Below, piece after piece: positions 31,073 through 40,532 of a stretch of DNA of 64,000 nucleotides (position 1 is the first letter of the stretch; each line of letters opens with the position of its first letter). The notes below the pieces were generated by a model that did not search any database, was not told the DNA's origin, and worked only from the letters and a program-made list of their open reading frames with translations. The position numbers and the translations under genes were made by a program. The stretch comes from Alphaproteobacteria bacterium (lineage in GTDB: Bacteria > Pseudomonadota > Alphaproteobacteria > UBA6615). Where the stretch lies: assembly GCA_028279245.1 (NCBI GenBank), contig JANQOE010000021.1:29967-93966 (forward strand). Direction: 5' to 3'.

Positions 31073-31971
31073 GAAGCGGCAGCCACTGCGGCTTCTTCCC
31101 GGAAGTACCGATCGATAACAGTCCAACTGTCGGTCCAGTTGTGAGTCTTTACCACCAGGCCCACAAACGCCCGCGACGGTCCACTCAAGAAGTGCAGGAA
31201 ATAACAGTTGTGGAACGCTGTGTTGACGCACAGTGCACTCATTCTCTTGTCCTGCGCAAACCCCGACACCGCCAGGAACGGATAGGTCTCGATCATCATC
31301 GTGTCCCAGATCTTGTTGAACCGCGAATCGAGCGGGTTCACCAAATCCCGGGAGATCAGATAGTGCGTTAGCGCCATCTGTTCCTTCGAGGTGTGTGGGT
31401 TCTCCTGATAGTTCTCATACACATATCGCAGCGCTTGTCGGTGCGCTTCGTTCTGTTTGAACACCAGTACGCCGGTGTTCATCATCTCGTCATAGTCTAA
31501 CGGATATCCCCCAAGTTCGAAGAACTTCTGAAACGTCGGGTTCTCGATAGCTCGCACCCACGGCGCCTGGTTGTTCTCCCAAACCCGCCGCATACCATTG
31601 TCGAAACGCTCGGCATTGGGTTTCTCCGAACCCTGCCAGGTCACCCCGCCAACCTTGCCTTGTTTGGCCCCCTCCGCGTTCGCAGAAACAATGCAGGGCG
31701 CAGTGTGATAGTTAATCAGAATATCGGAATCGACCCAAACGACATCCTCATAGTCCTGGGTATCCGGATGCTCCAGGATCATGCACTTCTGCCAATGCGG
31801 ACTGCGGGCGTAACCGACCCCGCTCTTGTCGATGTAGTCGTCGATGGAGACAACATCGTAACCGTGCCGTTCACCATAGGCGTGCCAGGTGTCGGCAAAG
31901 CTATCCTCCCACATTTTCTTGTATTGCTCGCCGATGTTCAGCGTCACCAAAGCCTTGGAGTTCTTCGCCAT
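31069..31971 (-). CDS. Putative GT-A type glycosyltransferase
   Basis: The 300-residue product has a nucleotide-sugar transferase look: N-terminal ALVTLNIGEQYKKMWEDSFA, a DxD metal motif in EDVVWVDSDILINYHTAP (about residues 95-112), and EMMNTGVLVFKQNEAHRQAL, resembling the acceptor side of GT8/GT34-like enzymes. No membrane helix is evident. It converges with the FlmG-like gene, overlapping its stop by 4 bases. Its GC content is lower (several lines near 48-53 %). It probably extends or decorates the flagellin glycan; donor and acceptor are unknown. Confidence 0.75.
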   Translation of the reverse strand: MAKNSKALVTLNIGEQYKKMWEDSFADTWHAYGERHGYDVVSIDDYIDKSGVGYARSPHWQKCMILEHPDTQDYEDVVWVDSDILINYHTAPCIVSANAEGAKQGKVGGVTWQGSEKPNAERFDNGMRRVWENNQAPWVRAIENPTFQKFFELGGYPLDYDEMMNTGVLVFKQNEAHRQALRYVYENYQENPHTSKEQMALTHYLISRDLVNPLDSRFNKIWDTMMIETYPFLAVSGFAQDKRMSALCVNTAFHNCYFLHFLSGPSRAFVGLVVKTHNWTDSWTVIDRYFREEAAVAAAS

Positions 31972-32022
31972 ATCGCTACCGCATGGGGTCGTTTGGTAAA
32001 CTTTTACTAAGAAGCCTGGAAG

Positions 32023-32037
32023 TTAAGGGAGCCTTAA
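32023..32037. promoter_or_regulatory. CtrA-type box TTAA-N7-TTAA in the glycosylation region
   Basis: TTAA-GGGAGCC-TTAA is an exact CtrA pattern in the divergent gap between the glycosyltransferase (start 31971) and the UDP-xylose synthase gene (start 32084). It is 47-61 bases from the latter start, similar to the spacing before flbT and fliX, and could serve either side. Confidence 0.65.
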
Positions 32038-32083
32038 GCCAGCGCGGGCGACCCTGTAGGAGTCTTCCATTCCGAGGTCCCGC

Positions 32084-33067
32084 ATGGCGACGAGCCCACA
32101 AAAGTTCATCCTGGTGACAGGCGGCGCCGGGTTTCTTGGCTCCCACCTCTGCGAAGCACTCCTCGGCGACGGCCACCGGGTCCTATGTGCGGACAATCTG
32201 CAAACCGGCCGGCTGGAGAACATTGATCATCTGTCGCGGGAGAACCGGTTCGAGTTCATCGAGCATGATGTCGTCGAACCGATTTCGGTCCGTGTCGACC
32301 AGATCTACAACCTCGCCTGCGCCGCATCGCCGCCCCATTATCAGGCCGACCCGATACACACGCTAAAGACCAGTTTCCTCGGCGCCCTAAACGTCCTGGA
32401 CGTGGCGAAACAGACCGGCGCACGAGTCCTGCAAGCCTCCACCAGCGAGGTCTATGGCGACCCCGACGTCCATCCCCAGCAGGAGGACTACTGGGGCAAG
32501 GTCAATCCCAACGGCCCGCGCGCTTGCTACGACGAGGGCAAACGCTGCGCCGAGGCACTATTCCTCGAATACCATCGGCAGGCCGGCGTTCAGGTGAAGA
32601 TCGCCCGCATCTTCAACACATACGGTCCGCGCATGAGCCCAGGAGACGGCCGCGTCGTCTCGAACTTCATCGTGCAGGCACTGCGGAATGATCCGATCAC
32701 CGTCTACGGCTCCGGCGGACAGACCCGCTCCTTCTGTTATGTCGACGATCTGGTCCGGGGCTTCATCGGCCTGATGAATTCGGACGACTCCGTCACCGGC
32801 CCGATCAACCTGGGCAATCCTCAGGAGGTGCGCGTTCGCGACCTGGCGACCATGATTGTCCGCATGACCGATTCGCGGTCGTCCATCCAGCAAAAGCCCC
32901 TGCCCCAGGACGACCCGACCCGCCGCTGTCCGGACATCACCCTGGCAAAACAGCAACTGGACTGGTCACCGGAAGTACCGCTCAGCAACGGCATCAAGCA
33001 AACCGTCGCCTACTTCCGCCAGCATCTGGCGCAAGACGCGGAGACGCCCGTCGCCCTTTCAGCCTAG
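32084..33067 (+). CDS. uxs: UDP-glucuronate decarboxylase (UDP-xylose synthase)
   Basis: This 327-residue short-chain dehydrogenase converts UDP-glucuronate to UDP-xylose with bound NAD. The Rossmann motif is [16 protein letters not shown], and the UXS-type signature [20 protein letters not shown] is present. The catalytic region is [20 protein letters not shown] with [11 protein letters not shown] (Tyr-x3-Lys). [20 protein letters not shown] and [13 protein letters not shown] complete the match. No UDP-glucose dehydrogenase lies in the window. A sugar donor for flagellin or surface glycan is the likely role. Confidence 0.9.
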   Translation: MATSPQKFILVTGGAGFLGSHLCEALLGDGHRVLCADNLQTGRLENIDHLSRENRFEFIEHDVVEPISVRVDQIYNLACAASPPHYQADPIHTLKTSFLGALNVLDVAKQTGARVLQASTSEVYGDPDVHPQQEDYWGKVNPNGPRACYDEGKRCAEALFLEYHRQAGVQVKIARIFNTYGPRMSPGDGRVVSNFIVQALRNDPITVYGSGGQTRSFCYVDDLVRGFIGLMNSDDSVTGPINLGNPQEVRVRDLATMIVRMTDSRSSIQQKPLPQDDPTRRCPDITLAKQQLDWSPEVPLSNGIKQTVAYFRQHLAQDAETPVALSA

Positions 33068-35122
33068 GTTGCAGGCGATCCCGGGGATCTTGAAGTCGCT
33101 CTCCGAAGGGATCGGTATCGCCCGCGACGATCGCGTCAGAACGTCATCGATCTCGTTGATCAGTTGCGACACCACATGCTCGGCATGCGCAATCGCCCGG
33201 TCCATAAGGTCGAAGGCAATCGCGCGGCATTGTTCCCGGGCCTCGTCGGACGCCATCCGTTTCTCGTACCACCAAAACACGCCGAGCATCAGCACGAAGG
33301 ACCCGAAGAAGTACGACTTGACCAAGGGCGGCTGGTCGACCTCGTAGCGGATGGCGTCAACCAAATCGTCCATCCATTGCCGGCCGTTCTTATCTTCGGC
33401 CCTGGCGTGCGCAACAATCTCGACCAGCTTGTGGGTCAGTGCTCGCAGATCGGCGAGTTGGGTCTCTTTGTTCCAGCACCGGTCGAGCCAGTTCGCATCG
33501 ATGGTCGGCAGCTTTCCGATGATGGAGTCCCGCAAGTTCGCCCGGTCAACCGGTTCACCGGCTAGCTCAACGACCCGCGACAGCTTCGGCGTGGCGCCGA
33601 TAATGCGCGCACCATCGCTGCAGTTCATCACGTCGAGTTGCGGATGCAGCCGCAGGAAGTTCTCCAGCATGTAGCGCGACCAGAACAAGATGCTCTCGGC
33701 CGACGCTTCACCGCCAAAGTTACCCGGCACGGACACATCCGGTTCGTCGCCGATCTCCTTGAAGTAACCGGCGCCGTAGACCGAATGCCGTGAGTGATAG
33801 GTGCCATCGGCCTTCGACCCCATGTCGAGACCAAAGAAATAGAGCTCCCGGTATCCCATGCGGACGGCCGCACTGAGCGCCGCATTCGCCACCGTCGGGC
33901 CGGACGGCTGAATCACCCCGCGACCCTCGGCAAACAGCATGGTGGCGCTGCTCCGCTCCCGGAAGAACAGGATCGATTCGTCGAATAGGCTCCGCACACT
34001 GTCATGCAGCGACACAGCGCCCACGAGCAGGATGCCCTCAAACCCAAACTCGTCCCTCACGACCTTGATGAAATCCGCATTCTCGTATCCGTTCTCCACC
34101 TCGACATGAAAGTCGGGCCGGATACCCTGGTCGAGCAGCACCCGGAGCCCCGTGCCGACCGTCATCACGGCGGCCTCTCCGGACAGCTCCCGGACCCGTT
34201 CCAGGTCGCGGTCGATGGACGGCCCCGACCCGACGATCAACAACGCCTCGGGTCGGCGCGGCAGCGGGTCGGCCAACACATGAACCCGACGGAGCGCAAT
34301 CGCGCTCGCCGCGTTCGCCGACATCTTGTACTCGTCCTCCAGGAAGCCAAGGCCAGCAACCAGCAAGGCAAGGTCCTTGTTGAAGCTGTCCCGCGCCCGC
34401 TCGAGGGCGCTCGAATGATAGTGCGTGTAGAGGTAGACCCCGTCGATCAGCGCCGGGTTGCGGTTGCGAATGGCGTTGCGGAGTTGCACCAGAATGGTGT
34501 CGACGCCGCCCTCGATAATGAACGACATCTCGCGCCCGTCGTGCGCCGCCTTGTCGAACATCGCGGCCCAATCGACCACCGACAGGGAGTGAAACAGGTT
34601 CTCGATGTTGGGCTCGATCAGCATCATCATCTGACAGGCCGTGATGTCCTGCAGCGGTTCCACATGCAAGCCGAGGCCCAGGCCAAAGACAATCGTGTAG
34701 TAGCCGGAGCGGTCTCTCGGCGCACCGACCGCAAGCTCCCGCCCGTCCAGTTCCTGCCGTAGCTGCCGCGCGTACGCCCCGGCCATGCCACGCAACAGGT
34801 TCGTATCCGGCTCGTTGAAGAAGCGGCGGGTCGGCTCTTCGGCAAACCGCGAGAGCTGCTTCTCCACGTAGGTAACCGCATCCTCATCGTAAAAGTACGT
34901 GCCCTGCAGCAGCATATCGACGCCGCCATCGGGACGCACCGCCAGCGACGAATGGGGTGTACCCACGCCGGAAAGCCGTTCGTGGATGGCCGGAAACCGC
35001 TTCGCAAAAGCAGCCATATTGCGGTCGAACAGGCCGTCGCCGGCATTCGCGTCGGAAACTTCGGAGAACATGCGTTGGGAGCCAATCGCCATAGAGTTCG
35101 GCGAAAGGTGCGCGCAGGCCAT
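33059..35122 (-). CDS. maf: Motility accessory factor (Maf) family, DUF115 glycosyltransferase-like protein
   Basis: Maf proteins are required for transfer of nonulosonic acids to flagellin in Campylobacter, Aeromonas and others. The 687-residue product has the DUF115 core: [20 protein letters not shown] (about residue 290), [61 protein letters not shown] helical C-terminal region follows from about 500. The start is uncertain: ATGs at 35092 and 35071 are alternatives and none has a good ribosome-binding site. It converges with uxs, overlapping 9 bases. Confidence 0.87.
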   Translation of the reverse strand: MACAHLSPNSMAIGSQRMFSEVSDANAGDGLFDRNMAAFAKRFPAIHERLSGVGTPHSSLAVRPDGGVDMLLQGTYFYDEDAVTYVEKQLSRFAEEPTRRFFNEPDTNLLRGMAGAYARQLRQELDGRELAVGAPRDRSGYYTIVFGLGLGLHVEPLQDITACQMMMLIEPNIENLFHSLSVVDWAAMFDKAAHDGREMSFIIEGGVDTILVQLRNAIRNRNPALIDGVYLYTHYHSSALERARDSFNKDLALLVAGLGFLEDEYKMSANAASAIALRRVHVLADPLPRRPEALLIVGSGPSIDRDLERVRELSGEAAVMTVGTGLRVLLDQGIRPDFHVEVENGYENADFIKVVRDEFGFEGILLVGAVSLHDSVRSLFDESILFFRERSSATMLFAEGRGVIQPSGPTVANAALSAAVRMGYRELYFFGLDMGSKADGTYHSRHSVYGAGYFKEIGDEPDVSVPGNFGGEASAESILFWSRYMLENFLRLHPQLDVMNCSDGARIIGATPKLSRVVELAGEPVDRANLRDSIIGKLPTIDANWLDRCWNKETQLADLRALTHKLVEIVAHARAEDKNGRQWMDDLVDAIRYEVDQPPLVKSYFFGSFVLMLGVFWWYEKRMASDEAREQCRAIAFDLMDRAIAHAEHVVSQLINEIDDVLTRSSRAIPIPSESDFKIPGIACNLG

Positions 35123-35171
35123 TAACGTTCTGTAAACCGCATCTGATCTCAGAATGCCGAAACCCAGAGAG

Positions 35172-35186
35172 TTAAGGACTCCTTTA
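35172..35186. promoter_or_regulatory. Near-match CtrA box before the neuA-like gene
   Basis: TTAA-GGACTCC-TTTA is one base off the TTAA-N7-TTAA pattern, 72-86 bases upstream of the cytidylyltransferase start at 35258. Another one-off match (TTAA-CGTTCTG-TAAA, 35122-35136) abuts the longest Maf start. The evidence is weak. Confidence 0.3.
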
Positions 35187-35257
35187 CCGGCAACCGTTGT
35201 ATTCGGTTGAATGCCGCGCGATGTGCGTCGGCGTCGTAAGGAGAGTCTGGGTTAGCG

Positions 35258-35974
35258 ATGCCGGCCATTCTTGCCATAGTCACCGCCAGGGGCGGGTCGA
35301 AGCGGCTACCGGGCAAGAATCTGCGTCGGCTCGGCGGCAAGCCGCTCATATCCTGGACTATCGAGGCCGCCCAATCGGCTCGGTCGGTATCGCGCACGAT
35401 CGTCTCTTCGGAAGACCCCGAGATCATCGCCGCCGCTCTCGCGACCGGTGCCGAGGTTCCGTTTATTCGCCCGCAGCAGCTATCGACAGATTCGGCATGC
35501 TCGATCGATGTCGTGCGCCACGCCCTCGACGCGGTCGGCGAACACTACGACATGTTTGTCCTGTTACAGCCCACGTCCCCGCTGCGGACCGGCGAGGATA
35601 TTGATCAAGCGATCCGCCTCTGCCGCGACCGCCGGGCGCCGACCTGTGTATCCGTTTCGCCGTTCCAGAAACCGGCGAGTTGGCTCTACGACGCCGGACC
35701 CGACGACATCATTCGCCCCGCGCTCGATGCAAAATCGGCGGCCGGAGAAGACAATCGGACGGTCATTCCGAACGGCGCCATTTATGTGGCTCAGACCGAT
35801 TGGTTCCGCCGCAATAGGGCCCTCATTTCGCCCAAAACCGTTGGTTATGTAATGCCGCGAGAGCGATCGGTGGATATCGACGACGAACTCGATTTCATCT
35901 TGGCCGAAACGCTGCTCGCAACTGCGCAACCGCCGCTCGAAGACATCCCCGTCCGCCGCGTAGCCGTCGCCTAG
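35258..35974 (+). CDS. neuA: CMP-nonulosonate cytidylyltransferase (NeuA/LegF family)
   Basis: The 238-residue enzyme would activate a nonulosonic acid (sialic, legionaminic or similar) with CTP. The nucleotide-binding motif is AIVTARGGSKRLPGKNLRRL, followed by KPLISWTIEAAQSA, the FVLLQPTSPLRTGEDIDQAI motif, and a C-terminal MPRERSVDIDDELDFILAE that is typical of the family. It starts the block neuA-(adenylation)-(FemAB)-neuB-neuC. AAGGAGAG precedes the start. Confidence 0.92.
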   Translation: MPAILAIVTARGGSKRLPGKNLRRLGGKPLISWTIEAAQSARSVSRTIVSSEDPEIIAAALATGAEVPFIRPQQLSTDSACSIDVVRHALDAVGEHYDMFVLLQPTSPLRTGEDIDQAIRLCRDRRAPTCVSVSPFQKPASWLYDAGPDDIIRPALDAKSAAGEDNRTVIPNGAIYVAQTDWFRRNRALISPKTVGYVMPRERSVDIDDELDFILAETLLATAQPPLEDIPVRRVAVA

Positions 35975-35986
35975 GTACAGACCCAT

Positions 35987-37144
35987 ATGCCAGCATCGAT
36001 CATTCGCTTCCTCAACCAAGTCGCGGCCCAGCCAGACCACATCGCCGTCTGCGAAGCAGAACGAACCGTGACATACGGCGAACTCGGCACCCTCTGCCGC
36101 CGCCTCGCCGCGCGCATCGCCGGCGTACAGCCGCGGGTCGCTATTGTCCTGCCGCCCGGCCCGGAAGCCTATGCATCTTGTTTCGCGACACTCATGGCCG
36201 GTGGCTACTACGTCCCGCTCGACCCCGAGATGGCAACCGACGATCGCAACCGTATCCTCGAGACATTTGCGCCGGACATCCTGGTTGCCGCACCGGCAAC
36301 CGCCCAAGCGTGCAAGAACGGACACAGCGCGGCCGTCATCGACCCTTACACCGCAACCGGCGATCAGTTGGCTCAGCCGTTACCGCCACACCGCCTGGCG
36401 CTCGTTCGGTTCGAGACCCACGGCGACCGCCCGTCCGGTGTAATGATCTCTCACGAAGCGCTCGACAACCATGTCGGCTGCCTGCTGCGCGAGTCCGGAA
36501 TCACCCCCGACGACCGCTGGTCGCAAGTCACCGACATCGGTGCCGATCAAAGCATTGCCGATATCTTCGGCGGACTCTGCGGCGGTGCGACACTGTACCC
36601 GATCCCCGGTGACAATCCGGCCACGGCCTTGCAGGCCAGCGGCCTGACGGTCTGGCACACCAACGCAGCTCAACTAGCCAAAGTAGTCGACACCGCGGCG
36701 GTCGAGGCGCTGACAAAACTGCGCCTTGTCATCCTGTCCGGCGGAGCGGTACGGCCGGAGCTGTTGGACCGCACCTTTGCGGCGAATCCAAACCTCTTGA
36801 TCCTGCGGACCTTTGGCATCGCCGAGGCCGGGGCCTCGTGCAGCACCTTGCTGCACCTCTACAATGATAACTTCAAAACCGCCTGCGCCACGACCGTTGC
36901 CATCGGTAAGCCGATCGACAACGTGCATATCCATCTGGTCGGCGGCACCTCGCCGGAGGAAGGCGAGTTGGTGATCAGCGGCCTGCAGCTTGCCGACGGC
37001 TATTGGAACGACCCCGAAGCGACCGAAGAGTCCTTCCGTCCCTTGGAAGAAGGCGGCGCCCCGGCCTACTTCACTAAGCAGTGGGCCGAACGCATGAACG
37101 GGCACATCTTCATCCGGCCCGATCACAAGGTGGCTGCGGCCTAG
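35987..37144 (+). CDS. Truncated AMP-binding (adenylation-domain) protein
   Basis: The 385-residue product matches the large N-terminal domain of acyl/aminoacyl adenylating enzymes (VTYGELGTLCRRLAARI, ASCFATLMAGGYYVPLDPEM, LRLVILSGGAVRPELLDRTF, GKPIDNVHIHLVGGTSPEEG, ELVISGLQLADGYWNDPEAT). It ends at the A8 hinge (GHIFIRPDHKVAAA), so the C-terminal subdomain with the catalytic Lys is missing. The phosphate-binding loop is also altered (VRFETHGDRPSGVMISHEAL instead of a TSGTTGxPKG type). It may be a degenerate enzyme or a binding subunit. It lies between neuA and the FemAB-like gene, where an acyl donor for sugar N-acylation would fit. Confidence 0.85.
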   Translation: MPASIIRFLNQVAAQPDHIAVCEAERTVTYGELGTLCRRLAARIAGVQPRVAIVLPPGPEAYASCFATLMAGGYYVPLDPEMATDDRNRILETFAPDILVAAPATAQACKNGHSAAVIDPYTATGDQLAQPLPPHRLALVRFETHGDRPSGVMISHEALDNHVGCLLRESGITPDDRWSQVTDIGADQSIADIFGGLCGGATLYPIPGDNPATALQASGLTVWHTNAAQLAKVVDTAAVEALTKLRLVILSGGAVRPELLDRTFAANPNLLILRTFGIAEAGASCSTLLHLYNDNFKTACATTVAIGKPIDNVHIHLVGGTSPEEGELVISGLQLADGYWNDPEATEESFRPLEEGGAPAYFTKQWAERMNGHIFIRPDHKVAAA

Positions 37145-37161
37145 TTGGCCGCCTCGACAGT

Positions 37162-38217
37162 ATGCAAATCGCCACGCCGGACGATCCGATCTGGCAGGAA
37201 GCCTACGAGCAGTTGCCCGCGGCCCAGCGTGACGTGTTTCACGCGCCGGGCTTTGCTAAGGCCTGCGCCGCCGGGCTCTATCAGGATCATCAGGTACGCT
37301 GCGCCATAGAAACCGACGCCCCGAACGGCCCGATCATCTACCCCTTCGTCGAAAGAGAACTCGGCCCCATGGCCCCCTGGTCCGACACGGCCCAGTCCCT
37401 GCGCGATGCAACGGGCCTTTACGGAAGAGGCGGTGTGGTTTGCGCGTCACCAGCCGTCGATGACCTCGGATCGTTCCATGCTGAGCTAGCCGACCATTTC
37501 CAGCAGCGCCGCATCATCACCTCCTTCGACCGGTACCACCCAGTGCTGCGCAACCAGGCGGCATCCGACCCGCGCACGGAGGTCCGCGAGACCGGCGACT
37601 TCGTCGTCGTTTCCCTGGCACCAGACATGGAAGCCATCGAAGCGAGCTACAAAGGGAAACAGCGGAACACCCTACGCAAGGCCGAGCGGTTTGGCGTGTC
37701 AGTCGAATTCGATGACACCGGGCAAAGCCTCGACGCCTTCCTCGAAATCCACGCCGACACGATGAAGCGGCAATCCGCCGGCGCCTTCTACTATTTCCCG
37801 AGGAGCTTCTACGAGACGCTCCTGCGCGAACTGCCGGAAAACACCCTGTTCGCCAACGCCTACTATGAGGATGAGATCGTCTCGATGGACCTCATTCTAT
37901 ATCAGGGCCCCTATGCCCATCTCTTCTTGTCCGGCACCCTGCCGGAACACTTGGACAAGAGCCCCAACACCAAGCTGAAGCACGAATCCTTCCGCTACCT
38001 CAAGGAACGCGGCGTCGAACACTATCTGCTTGGCGGGGGGCACAAGGGCCAGGACGGCGTCTACAAATACAAACGGTCGTTCGCCCCGGCAGACGCCACG
38101 CCGTCGCTGATTGGCTGCACCGTGTTTGGCGACGATGCGTATCGGGAGCTGAACCGCGAGTTCGAACAACGCGGTGCGCTGACCTGCAAGGACCGCTTCC
38201 AGTTCTACGAAGCCTGA
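37162..38217 (+). CDS. FemAB/GNAT-fold acyltransferase-like protein
   Basis: The ATG at 37162 gives 351 residues. The region about 175-320 has the GNAT/FemAB pattern (SYKGKQRNTLRKAERFGVSV, EIHADTMKRQSAGAFYYFPR, YEDEIVSMDLILYQGPYAHL, FLSGTLPEHLDKSPNTKLKH, LLGGGHKGQDGVYKYKRSFA). Such proteins transfer acyl or aminoacyl groups and occur in nonulosonic-acid and capsule loci. It follows the truncated adenylation gene after 17 bases and precedes neuB. An N-acyl modification of the sugar is an inference. Confidence 0.8.
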   Translation: MQIATPDDPIWQEAYEQLPAAQRDVFHAPGFAKACAAGLYQDHQVRCAIETDAPNGPIIYPFVERELGPMAPWSDTAQSLRDATGLYGRGGVVCASPAVDDLGSFHAELADHFQQRRIITSFDRYHPVLRNQAASDPRTEVRETGDFVVVSLAPDMEAIEASYKGKQRNTLRKAERFGVSVEFDDTGQSLDAFLEIHADTMKRQSAGAFYYFPRSFYETLLRELPENTLFANAYYEDEIVSMDLILYQGPYAHLFLSGTLPEHLDKSPNTKLKHESFRYLKERGVEHYLLGGGHKGQDGVYKYKRSFAPADATPSLIGCTVFGDDAYRELNREFEQRGALTCKDRFQFYEA

Positions 38218-38287
38218 GCAGACCCGGCGAAACCTTTCGTTAACTCTGTCAGGCCAACCTCGCTGCCTCACAGCAAATCGCAGGCGC

Positions 38288-39355
38288 GTGTCGACTTACA
38301 TCATTGCCGAAGCAGGCGTGAATCATAACGGCGACCCGATGATGGCGCTGGAGCTCGTCGACATTGCTGCAGCTGCCGGCGCCGACGCCGTGAAGTTCCA
38401 GACGTTCGAGCCCGAAGAAGAAATCAGTACCGCCGCGCCCAAGGCCGAGTACCAGCAGCGCACAACCGGCGCCGACGAATCCCAACTCGACATGGTGCGC
38501 CGCCTGAAACTCCGTGACGAGGATTTCGTCAGGCTTGCGGAGCGCTGCACCGAACAGGGAATCACCTTCCTCTCCTCCCCATTCGATGCCAGGAGCATCA
38601 GCTTCCTCGTCGAGACGATTGGCGTGGACACGCTCAAACTCCCGTCCGGCGAAGCCACCAACGGCCCGTATCTGATGGCCGCCGCGGCCACCGGTTGCGA
38701 CCTGATCCTGTCAACCGGAATGGCCGATCTGGAGGAAGTCAAAACCGCCCTGTCGGTCCTCGCCTTCGGCCTCACCCGCCGCCAAGACACCCCTAGCAAA
38801 GAGGCTCTGGCGGATGCATTCGCCTCCGCCGAGGGGCAAGCGGCATTACAGGCCAAAGTCTCACTCCTACATTGCACGACCGAGTACCCCGCGCCCTACG
38901 AATCAGTGAACCTGCGCGCCATGGATACGCTGGCCAGCACCTTCGGCTTGCCGGTCGGCCTGTCGGACCACACGAACGGCATTGCCATTCCCTTGGCCGC
39001 TGTCGGCCGCGGCGCGACGATTATCGAGAAGCATTTCACGATGGCCCGCACCCTGCCCGGCCCGGATCATCAGGCATCATTGGAGCCCGAAGAACTCAAG
39101 AGCATGGTCGCAGGGATCCGACAGATCGATATGTCCCTCGGCGACGGCACCAAACGCCCCCATGCCTGCGAACTGAAGAACATCAACGTCGCCCGCCGCA
39201 GCCTGGTCGCCAGAACCGCCATCCGCGCCGGGGACAGCTTCACCGAAGACAATCTCTGCGCAAAACGTCCCGGCGGCGGGTATTCGCCCATGCGCTTTTG
39301 GGAGATGCTTGGCCGCCGCGCCGAACGGGACTACGCGGCCGACGAGCTGATCTAG
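38288..39355 (+). CDS. neuB: Nonulosonic acid synthase (NeuB/LegI family)
   Basis: The enzyme condenses a 6-carbon 2-acetamido sugar with phosphoenolpyruvate. The 355-residue product starts with GTG and has the NeuB N-terminus YIIAEAGVNHNGDPMMALEL, VKFQTFEPEE, the catalytic-barrel segments FLSSPFDARSISFLVETIGV and LLHCTTEYPAPYESVNLRAM, GLSDHTNGIAIPLAAVGRGA, and a C-terminal SAF (antifreeze-like) domain (VARRSLVARTAIRAGDSFTE). The AGVNHNG start favours the Neu/Leg rather than the Pse branch. neuC begins one base after its stop. Confidence 0.93.
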   Translation: MSTYIIAEAGVNHNGDPMMALELVDIAAAAGADAVKFQTFEPEEEISTAAPKAEYQQRTTGADESQLDMVRRLKLRDEDFVRLAERCTEQGITFLSSPFDARSISFLVETIGVDTLKLPSGEATNGPYLMAAAATGCDLILSTGMADLEEVKTALSVLAFGLTRRQDTPSKEALADAFASAEGQAALQAKVSLLHCTTEYPAPYESVNLRAMDTLASTFGLPVGLSDHTNGIAIPLAAVGRGATIIEKHFTMARTLPGPDHQASLEPEELKSMVAGIRQIDMSLGDGTKRPHACELKNINVARRSLVARTAIRAGDSFTEDNLCAKRPGGGYSPMRFWEMLGRRAERDYAADELI

Positions 39356-40522
39356 ATGCCCAACCAGCGGCACATCGGTGTCGTCACCACCGCCCGCTCC
39401 GATTTCGGGTGCCTCACCGATGTCTGCCGGCTGTTGCAGTCTGCCGACGATGTCCGCCTCACCTTGCTTGTCGGCGGCATGCACCTCTCCGACCGCCATG
39501 GCCGCACCATCGATGAGATCCGCGCTAGCGGTTTCGATCAAGAGATCGTGCAGGTACCCGCCGACCAATCCGACGACACCCCAACCGGGGTCGGCGACGC
39601 AATGGCCACCGCCGTGGCGCGTTTCAACCAGGCCTACGCTGACGCCCGCCCGGACCTCCTGCTCATCCTGGGCGACCGCTATGACGCGTTCCCAGCGGCA
39701 GTCGCCGCCATCCCCTGGAACATCCCGATCGCCCATCTGTGTGGCGGGGAGATCACCGAAGGACAGATCGACGAAGTAATCCGGCACGCCTTCACCAAGT
39801 TCAGCCACCTCCACCTCGTCACCCACGCCGCTCATGCCAAACGCGTGGCCCAACTCGGCGAGGAACCGTGGCGCATCACCGTCACGGGCCACCCGAGCCT
39901 CGACGGCCTGGATGACCTACCCACCAAATCGAAAAACGATCTGTATAAGGAGCTGGGCCTAGACCCAGCCCGGCCGCTGATCCTCTACACCCAGCATCCG
40001 GAAACCCTCGATCCGGACGCCACCGGTGCGCTCACCGACCTGATCCTCGGCCATGTCGGCGCGCAGGACGCCCCGGTTCTGTTCACCTACCCCAACAGCG
40101 ACACCGGCTCGGACACGATCATCGCTAAGATAAGCGCGTTCCAGCAGCAACGGTCGGACTGCGTGGCGGTCCCATCGCTCGGGCGCCAACGCTACTTCAA
40201 CGTGCTTCGCTATGCCGAATGCATGGTCGGCAATTCATCCAGCGGAATCATCGACGCGGCTTCGTTCGAACTGCCGGTGCTCAACATCGGCAACCGTCAA
40301 CAGGGCCGGATCACGCCGCCCAACGTTGTTTCGGTGCCCGCCTCCGCCAGCGAAATCGAGGCTGGCCTCCACCGCGTCCGAAGCCAGGCGTTCCGCGACA
40401 GCTTGGCGGGCCTGGTCAATCCTTATGGCACCGGCAACGCGGCCGAACGCATCGTTGAACGGCTACGGACGGTCCCACTAGGGCCTGAACTCATCCGCAA
40501 ACGGTTCGTCGACCTCACCTAG
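39356..40522 (+). CDS. neuC: UDP-sugar 2-epimerase, hydrolysing (NeuC/LegG family)
   Basis: The 388-residue product would release an N-acetylmannosamine-type sugar from its nucleotide, the step before NeuB. Family signatures: IGVVTTARSDFGCLTDVCRL, LLILGDRYDAFPAAVAA, IAHLCGGEITEGQIDEVIRH, AFTKFSHLHLVTHAAHAKRV, TVTGHPSLDGL, and ECMVGNSSSGIIDAASFELP. With neuA and neuB it makes a three-gene nonulosonate core. Genes that would distinguish legionaminic acid (legB/C/H) are not in the window. Confidence 0.92.
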   Translation: MPNQRHIGVVTTARSDFGCLTDVCRLLQSADDVRLTLLVGGMHLSDRHGRTIDEIRASGFDQEIVQVPADQSDDTPTGVGDAMATAVARFNQAYADARPDLLLILGDRYDAFPAAVAAIPWNIPIAHLCGGEITEGQIDEVIRHAFTKFSHLHLVTHAAHAKRVAQLGEEPWRITVTGHPSLDGLDDLPTKSKNDLYKELGLDPARPLILYTQHPETLDPDATGALTDLILGHVGAQDAPVLFTYPNSDTGSDTIIAKISAFQQQRSDCVAVPSLGRQRYFNVLRYAECMVGNSSSGIIDAASFELPVLNIGNRQQGRITPPNVVSVPASASEIEAGLHRVRSQAFRDSLAGLVNPYGTGNAAERIVERLRTVPLGPELIRKRFVDLT

Positions 40523-40532
40523 AAGGCCGGCC

